Positions 5,428 through 9,625 of a stretch of DNA of 9,625 nt are shown here, in pieces. Source of the stretch: JBGOTP01 sp041476545 (GTDB lineage Bacteria; Acidobacteriota; Vicinamibacteria; Vicinamibacterales; CAVVIG01). Every line of letters begins with the position of its first letter. Within the stretch, counting starts at the first letter, position 1. The notes under the pieces are model-generated. The model saw only the letters and a program-made list of their open reading frames with translations. It was not told the origin of the DNA and searched no databases. Location of the stretch: positions 1 through 9,625 of the forward strand of contig JBGOTP010000191.1 of assembly GCA_041476545.1 (NCBI GenBank). Reading direction: 5' to 3'. The position numbers were made by a program, and so were the translations under genes.

Positions 5428-6806
5428 CACCGCACCTCCGTGACGCCTTCGAACATGTCGGCGGGCAGGTGGATGCCGGACGCGCGCAGACGCTCGCACA
5501 TCTTCGGCCTGACGCCGGTCGCGCGGAAACGGCCGATGACCTTGCCGTCCTGGGTGACGCCCATCTTCTCGAAGAGGAAGATCTCCTGCATGGTGATGAT
5601 GTCGCTTTCCATGCCGGTGATCTCGGAGATGCTCGTCACTTTTCTCGATCCGTCGCTCAGCCGGGTCTGCTGGACGACGAGCTGAATGGCCGACGCGATC
5701 TGCTGGCGCATGGCGCGCTCCGGCAGATTGGTCGCGCCCATCGCGATCATCGTCTCGATGCGTGACAGCGCGTCGCGCGGTGTGTTCGCGTGCACCGTCG
5801 TCAGCGAGCCGTCGTGGCCGGTGTTCATGGCCTGGAGCATGTCGAGCGCTTCCTCGCCGCGCACCTCGCCGACGACAATGCGGTCCGGCCGCATCCGCAG
5901 CGCGTTGATGAGCAGCTGCCGCTGCTTGACGCCGCCCTTGCCCTCGACGTTCGGCGGCCGCGTCTCGAGCCGCGCCACGTGATCCTGGTGGAGCTGCAGT
6001 TCGGCGGCGTCCTCGATGGTCACGATGCGCTCCTTCTCGCCGATGAAGCTGGAGAGCACGTTGAGGAGCGTCGTCTTGCCCGCGCCGGTGCCGCCGCTGA
6101 TGAGCGCGTTCATGCGTGCGCGCACGCAATGCGAGAGAAAGTCCAGCATCGGCTGCGTGAGCGCCCGGAGCGTGACGAGATCGGTCGCCTTCAGCCGCTC
6201 GGCTGGAAACCGGCGGATCGACAGGAGCGGTCCGTCGACGGCCAGAGGCGCGATGATCGCGTTGACGCGCGAACCGTCGGCCAGCCGGGCGTCCACCATC
6301 GGTGAGCTGTCGTCGATGCGGCGCCCCACGCCGCTGACGATCCGGTCGATCACGCGGAGCAGATGGCGATCGTCCTGAAACGTCGCCGCCACCCGCTCGA
6401 GGATGCCGTTCCGCTCGACGTACACGTTCTTGTGGGTGTTGACGATGATGTCGCTGATGGTCGGATCCCGCAGGAGCGGCTCGAGGGGCCCCAGTCCGAA
6501 GACATCATCCACCAGCTCGCCGAAGAGCGCGTCCCGTTCGCTGAGGCTGAGCGGAGCACCCTCCTCCGCGAGCAGTTCGCTCACGAGCGTCCGGATCTCA
6601 CTCTCGGCGCGGCCGCGATCGGCGCTGGCCAGCGCTTCGAGATTGAGGCGGTTCAACAGCTTCTTGTGGACGTTCGCCTTCAGCTCTCCATAGTTCGCGC
6701 GGGGCGACGACCCGCGCAGGAGCGCCCCGTGCAGCGGCGGACCTTCAAGGCCGCGGCCCCCCGGGGGCCTCGCGACGGATGGCTGAGGCGACTCGAGCAT
6801 GCTCAT
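5427..6806 (-). CDS. cpaF: Tad pilus motor ATPase CpaF/TadA
   Basis: 459 residues, the usual size for this type II/IV secretion (VirB11-like) ATPase, which forms a cytoplasmic hexamer driving Flp pilus extension and retraction. The N-terminal ~40 residues are Pro/Gly-rich and disordered. A helical N-domain follows (about 40-115: ANVHKKLLNRLNLEALA, then GLGPLEPLLRDP, then ISDIIVN). The ATPase core has Walker A GGTGAGKT at 238-245, an Asp-box-like TIEDAAELQL with E265, Walker B IVVGEVRGEEA at 310-320 and a His box TTVHAN at 336-341. The C-terminal part is EIFLFEKMGV, then GRFRATGVRPKMCERL, as in CpaF. The start is ATG 6806, six bases past the cpaE stop; Met3 is an alternative. No strong ribosome site is seen, so expression probably depends on coupling to cpaE. 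Confidence 0.96.
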   Translation of the reverse strand: MSMLESPQPSVARPPGGRGLEGPPLHGALLRGSSPRANYGELKANVHKKLLNRLNLEALASADRGRAESEIRTLVSELLAEEGAPLSLSERDALFGELVDDVFGLGPLEPLLRDPTISDIIVNTHKNVYVERNGILERVAATFQDDRHLLRVIDRIVSGVGRRIDDSSPMVDARLADGSRVNAIIAPLAVDGPLLSIRRFPAERLKATDLVTLRALTQPMLDFLSHCVRARMNALISGGTGAGKTTLLNVLSSFIGEKERIVTIEDAAELQLHQDHVARLETRPPNVEGKGGVKQRQLLINALRMRPDRIVVGEVRGEEALDMLQAMNTGHDGSLTTVHANTPRDALSRIETMIAMGATNLPERAMRQQIASAIQLVVQQTRLSDGSRKVTSISEITGMESDIITMQEIFLFEKMGVTQDGKVIGRFRATGVRPKMCERLRASGIHLPADMFEGVTEVR

Positions 6807-6812
6807 GGCTGG

Positions 6813-8003
6813 TTACCAGATGGACGCAATGCGGTCGAGGCCCAGCAGGCTGCGTTTGGGCGCGGCAGGCGGCGTGGGCTCGGCGTTCGGATCGAGCACG
6901 CGTCGTGTGAACTGATCGAACTGCGTGGCGAGCTCGGAATTGCCCGCCATCGCGAGCGGCACGCCTGAATTCAGCGCCGCGGAGACCGTCTTGTAGTCGC
7001 TCGGAAACGTGTGGTGAATCGGATGCCCCAGCGCCGCTTCGATCTGCTTCGGTGGAATCGGATACGGTTCGGCGGCGCGGTTGAGCAGCAGCCGGACCCG
7101 TTCGCCGGCCGCACCCAGTTCCCGGACGCGTTCGAGCAGCCGCTGCGCGTTGCGCAGGGAGGGCACGTCGGGATTCGCGACGAGGAACATCCGGTCCGAC
7201 GCATACAGCGCGGCGACCGTGCAGGAGTTGATCTGGCTGCCGGCATCGATGACGACGTACTCGTACTGGCGCGTCAACAGCCGGAAGAGCTCTTCGATCG
7301 CGGTGCAATCGGCCGCCCCGGGCCGATCGAAGTGGTCCGATCCGGCCAGAATCTCGAGACCCGACTTGTGCTTGACGACGAGTTCCCGAAGGAACTCGCG
7401 ATCGAGGCGATGGAGGTTGTCGATGGCGTCGAGGACGCTGTAGCGCGGCTTGACGCCAAGGAACAGCGCGACTTCGCCGAGCCCGGGCTTGAGATCCACG
7501 ATCACCGTCGAGCGCTTGCCGGTTCGCGCCAGCTCGACACCGCAGTTGACGGCAATGGTCGTCGTTCCCGCGCCGCCCTTCGCGCCAAAGAAGACCAGCG
7601 TGGTGGCCGCCGACCGCGCGCCCTGGGTCGTTTCCCGTCGGGCCGCCGTCCTGCGGATCGCGCCGTAGAAGGTCTCTTCGGCGGGCGGAAAGATGAAGAA
7701 CTCGTTGGCGCCCGCGCGCATCGCCTGGAGAATCAGGTCCGGCTCGGCGCTGCTCGCCACTGCGAACACGCCGGCACCAGGGGCACCGGCCCGAAGCCGT
7801 TCTATGCTCGCCATCGCCGACGGGGCATCACCCCGGATGTCGACGATGACCACGTCGGCGGCGATGCCGTCCTTCAGCAGCCCCGACCGGCTCCCCGCAG
7901 CGTCGACCACGCTGACGGGCACAACGCCCGAACGCAGCATGCGTCCGATTTGCTTTCGAAAGCCGTCGTCGTCGCTGACGATGAGCCCTACCAGTTGCGC
8001 CAT
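6813..8003 (-). CDS. cpaE: Tad pilus localisation ATPase CpaE/TadZ (receiver-like plus ParA/MinD domain)
   Basis: 396 residues. Residues 1-120 form an atypical response-regulator receiver: the acidic pocket DDD is at 11-13 and the phospho-site candidate is D55 in VIVDIRG. The usual Lys of the KP motif after strand 5 is replaced (EFFIFPP, 101-107). Residues 133-370 form a ParA/MinD P-loop domain. Its deviant Walker A is KGGAGTTT at 142-149: signature K142 is present and the canonical second Lys is Thr, as in many TadZ/CpaE proteins. Walker A' is VIVDLKPG at 167-174, and a Walker-B-like strand YVVIDAGS is at 249-256. CpaE/TadZ homologues sit at the pole or pilus site and recruit the rest of the Tad apparatus. 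The start ATG 8003 has GGGAGA ten bases upstream and lies 19 bases after the secretin gene. Confidence 0.94.
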   Translation of the reverse strand: MAQLVGLIVSDDDGFRKQIGRMLRSGVVPVSVVDAAGSRSGLLKDGIAADVVIVDIRGDAPSAMASIERLRAGAPGAGVFAVASSAEPDLILQAMRAGANEFFIFPPAEETFYGAIRRTAARRETTQGARSAATTLVFFGAKGGAGTTTIAVNCGVELARTGKRSTVIVDLKPGLGEVALFLGVKPRYSVLDAIDNLHRLDREFLRELVVKHKSGLEILAGSDHFDRPGAADCTAIEELFRLLTRQYEYVVIDAGSQINSCTVAALYASDRMFLVANPDVPSLRNAQRLLERVRELGAAGERVRLLLNRAAEPYPIPPKQIEAALGHPIHHTFPSDYKTVSAALNSGVPLAMAGNSELATQFDQFTRRVLDPNAEPTPPAAPKRSLLGLDRIASIW

Positions 8004-8022
8004 ATGAATCCGGTCTCCCTGA

Positions 8023-9625
8023 CTACTGCTGCTGGCTCTTCGCGCGCTCGGCGTTGTATGCCGCCACGGCCGCCTTGAGCCGCGCGGCCGATTCGTTGGC
8101 TTTCTTGGCGGCTTCGGCGTCGCGCTTCGCCTGCTCCTTCACGAGCTTCTCCTGCCGCGCGCGCTCCTTCGCCTCCGCGCGACGGTTGATCTCGGCCTGC
8201 CGCGCCAGTTGCTTGTCTTCTTCGGCCTTTGTGCGGGCCTCAATCTTGACCTGCTCACGCGCGACCTTCTCGACCTTCTCCTGCTCGGCAAGACGGGTCT
8301 TCTCAATGGCCTTGAGTTCCTTGTCGGTCAGCGGCTTCGCCGCAGGGCTCGGTGACGCAGACGTCGAGAGGGCGGCAGCCGTGGCCGGTGCCAGGGGTGC
8401 TGTCGCCGTCATCGGCGTTGCAGTGGCCATCGGCGTGGACATCGTCACTGCCGTTGGTGCCGTTGCTGCTAAGACTGTCGACGCGGCACTTGCTGCTGGC
8501 ACGTCAGGCCCCTGGGAACGCCGGGCACTCGAGAGGTTCGACACCGCCGCGGCCGCGGCGGCGGCCGGCGACAACTGCGCCGTCTGCACGGGCTGCGATG
8601 CCGGTACGGGCGCACCCGTACGGACCGCCATGACGGGTGCGGCAGCCTGAACCGCGACGAACGCCGGAGCCGGTGGCGCCACCGTCTGTTTCTCGGACAG
8701 CGGCGGCAGGTACGGCACGGGCGTTCTCGGCAGGTTCGGCGTCACACCATGCGAGTTGTTCGGGAGAATCTCCGGCGTGATCATCACGACGAGTTCCGTC
8801 TGGTTCTTCTGCGCCGCTTTGCTCCTGAAGAGCAGCCCGAGGATTGGAATGTCGCCCACGCCAGGAATCTTCTGCATCGTGGACGAGACGGTGTTGTCCA
8901 TGAGTCCGGCGATGGCGAAGGTCTGCCCATTCTGGAGCTCGAGCTCGGTTTCCGTGCGCCGTGTGCTGAGCGCCGGGATGCGGAAGCCGCTCAGCACGAC
9001 CGCATTGCCCCAATCGAGCGTGCTGACTTCCGGTCTCACCTTCAGATGCACGCGATCGCCGTTGACAGTGGGCGTGAAGTTGAGGCGGATGCCGAACTCC
9101 TTGTAGCTCACGCTGACGGACGTATTGGCGCCGCTACCGGTGGCGATAGGCACGGGGAACTCACCGCCCGCGAGGAAGCTCGCTTCCTTTCCGCTCTCCG
9201 CGACGAGATTCGGCTCCGCAAGACTCTGGAACTGCCCTTTCTGCTGAAGGGCCTTGATGACCGTGCCGAGCTGGTTCTTCGTGTCGAACAGGAACAGATT
9301 GAGGAAGTCGCTGAAGACCAGCTTCGGGTTGGCGGCGTCCGAGTTGTCGAAGATCGGATTGTTGCCGTACTGCTCGGTGGTTGTCCGCCCCATGACGCCC
9401 TTGTAGCCGCCGGCGCCCGTGAACAGCGACGCGCCGAGGTCGCTCATGGCGCTCCGGCTGACTTCGGCAAACCGTACGCGCAGCAGCACCTGATTGCTCG
9501 GCGCGCCGTCGCGAATCTGCAGCAGCGGGACGACTTCTTCCCGCTTGTCGACGTACCCCGCGGCCACGTTCACCGCTTTTTCGATCACGTCCTTGTTCGA
9601 CACCTGGCCCGCCAGCACGATGTTC
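8023..9625 (-). CDS. cpaC: Tad pilus secretin CpaC/RcpA with long C-terminal extension (5' end outside window)
   Basis: The frame runs off the right edge, and 531 residues are counted from the first in-frame Met-type codon (9618). The visible start (VLAGQVSNKDVIEKAVNVA) looks like the end of a BON domain. After VLLRVRFAEVSR comes the secretin core, ending at about residue 285. It contains SLAEPNLVAESG, GGEFPVPIATG, KEFGIRLNFTPTV, VRPEVSTLDW, RRTETELELQNGQTFAIAGL and PGVGDIPILGLLF, ending ELVVMITPEILP. CpaC/RcpA forms the outer-membrane pore for the Flp pilus. Most homologues end within a few tens of residues of this point. Here a Pro/Ala/Thr linker (8335-8763, including an A7-8 run) and a highly charged Lys/Glu/Ala/Arg helix (8026-8334) follow. 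The frame through this extension is uninterrupted and stops at TAG 8023-8025. Confidence 0.93.
   Translation of the reverse strand, partial: NIVLAGQVSNKDVIEKAVNVAAGYVDKREEVVPLLQIRDGAPSNQVLLRVRFAEVSRSAMSDLGASLFTGAGGYKGVMGRTTTEQYGNNPIFDNSDAANPKLVFSDFLNLFLFDTKNQLGTVIKALQQKGQFQSLAEPNLVAESGKEASFLAGGEFPVPIATGSGANTSVSVSYKEFGIRLNFTPTVNGDRVHLKVRPEVSTLDWGNAVVLSGFRIPALSTRRTETELELQNGQTFAIAGLMDNTVSSTMQKIPGVGDIPILGLLFRSKAAQKNQTELVVMITPEILPNNSHGVTPNLPRTPVPYLPPLSEKQTVAPPAPAFVAVQAAAPVMAVRTGAPVPASQPVQTAQLSPAAAAAAAVSNLSSARRSQGPDVPAASAASTVLAATAPTAVTMSTPMATATPMTATAPLAPATAAALSTSASPSPAAKPLTDKELKAIEKTRLAEQEKVEKVAREQVKIEARTKAEEDKQLARQAEINRRAEAKERARQEKLVKEQAKRDAEAAKKANESAARLKAAVAAYNAERAKSQQQ
8026..8334 (-). other. Charged helical C-terminal tail of the secretin
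   Basis: Coding sub-region, about 103 residues of Lys, Glu, Arg, Ala and Gln with almost no Pro or Gly (for example ELKAIEKTRLAEQEKVEKV and RRAEAKERARQEKLVKEQ), ending KSQQQ. The pattern resembles the TolA domain II helix, or a single alpha-helix or coiled coil. It is probably extended and could span or anchor in the periplasm, depending on topology. The composition is seen directly; the role is inferred. Confidence 0.7.

Noticed and set aside
4558..5685. Long plus-strand open frame (375 codons) across tadB and cpaF
   Set aside because: Its Arg/His/Gln-rich translation is the antisense shadow of GC-rich genes. The minus-strand frames carry clear TadB and CpaF domains.
5428..6129. N-terminal extension of the tadB frame into cpaF
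   Set aside because: The extension is low-complexity Arg/His/Ala. A perfect GGAGGT and a membrane helix start at ATG 5427, and the CpaF frame there is strongly conserved.
8604..8621. 7-bp perfect inverted repeat GTACGGG/CCCGTAC with a CGCA loop
   Set aside because: It lies inside the Pro/Ala-rich linker of the secretin gene, where low-complexity codons readily give short palindromes. There is no T-tract or regulatory context.

Overview
The window is GC-rich bacterial DNA with short or overlapping gene junctions. The gene families (an HU-like protein of the proline-rich arm type, short QueF, a Tad pilus locus carrying an AAA+ ATPase and a DUF192 protein) and the intergenic heptad repeats suggest Acidobacteriota (Vicinamibacteria-like) or a deltaproteobacterial-type lineage. 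This assignment is an inference from family resemblance; no rRNA gene is present to settle it.

Layout. (1) Positions 1-692 are a loosely coding border. They hold a 49-codon reading frame that looks like the front end of a decayed cas2 gene (84-233), an orphan three-helix small membrane protein (275-535), and two heptad-like degenerate repeats (23-55 and 605-666) flanking both. (2) Positions 693-1761 are a housekeeping block. An HU-family DNA-binding protein (minus) is divergent from queF (7-cyano-7-deazaguanine reductase, queuosine pathway) and a small Smr-domain protein (both plus, overlapping ATGA). The intergenic segment holds a TTGACA-18-TAGCAT promoter for the HU gene and an extended -10 element 7 bases before a GTG that I take as the queF start. 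(3) Positions 1772-9625 are one tight minus-strand operon, transcribed from the right edge leftwards: secretin cpaC/rcpA (5' end cut by the window), cpaE/tadZ, cpaF/tadA, tadB, tadC, then an AAA+ ATPase with an N-terminal winged-helix-like region, then a DUF192 protein. Gaps are 19, 6, -1, 7, 24 and 1 bases, so all seven genes are probably co-transcribed and partly translationally coupled.

How the genes work together. The operon encodes the envelope and motor core of a Tad (tight adherence, Flp pilus; type IVc) machine: outer-membrane channel (CpaC), localisation ATPase (CpaE/TadZ), bifunctional motor ATPase (CpaF/TadA) and inner-membrane platform (TadB, TadC). Pilin, prepilin peptidase, CpaB, TadD and the pseudopilins TadE/F/G are not in view; some may lie beyond the right edge. 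The two downstream genes are not among the classical tad genes, and they are the best candidates here for an uncharacterised accessory module. The secretin also carries an unusual ~245-residue C-terminal extension: a Pro/Ala/Thr linker followed by a ~100-residue highly charged helix.
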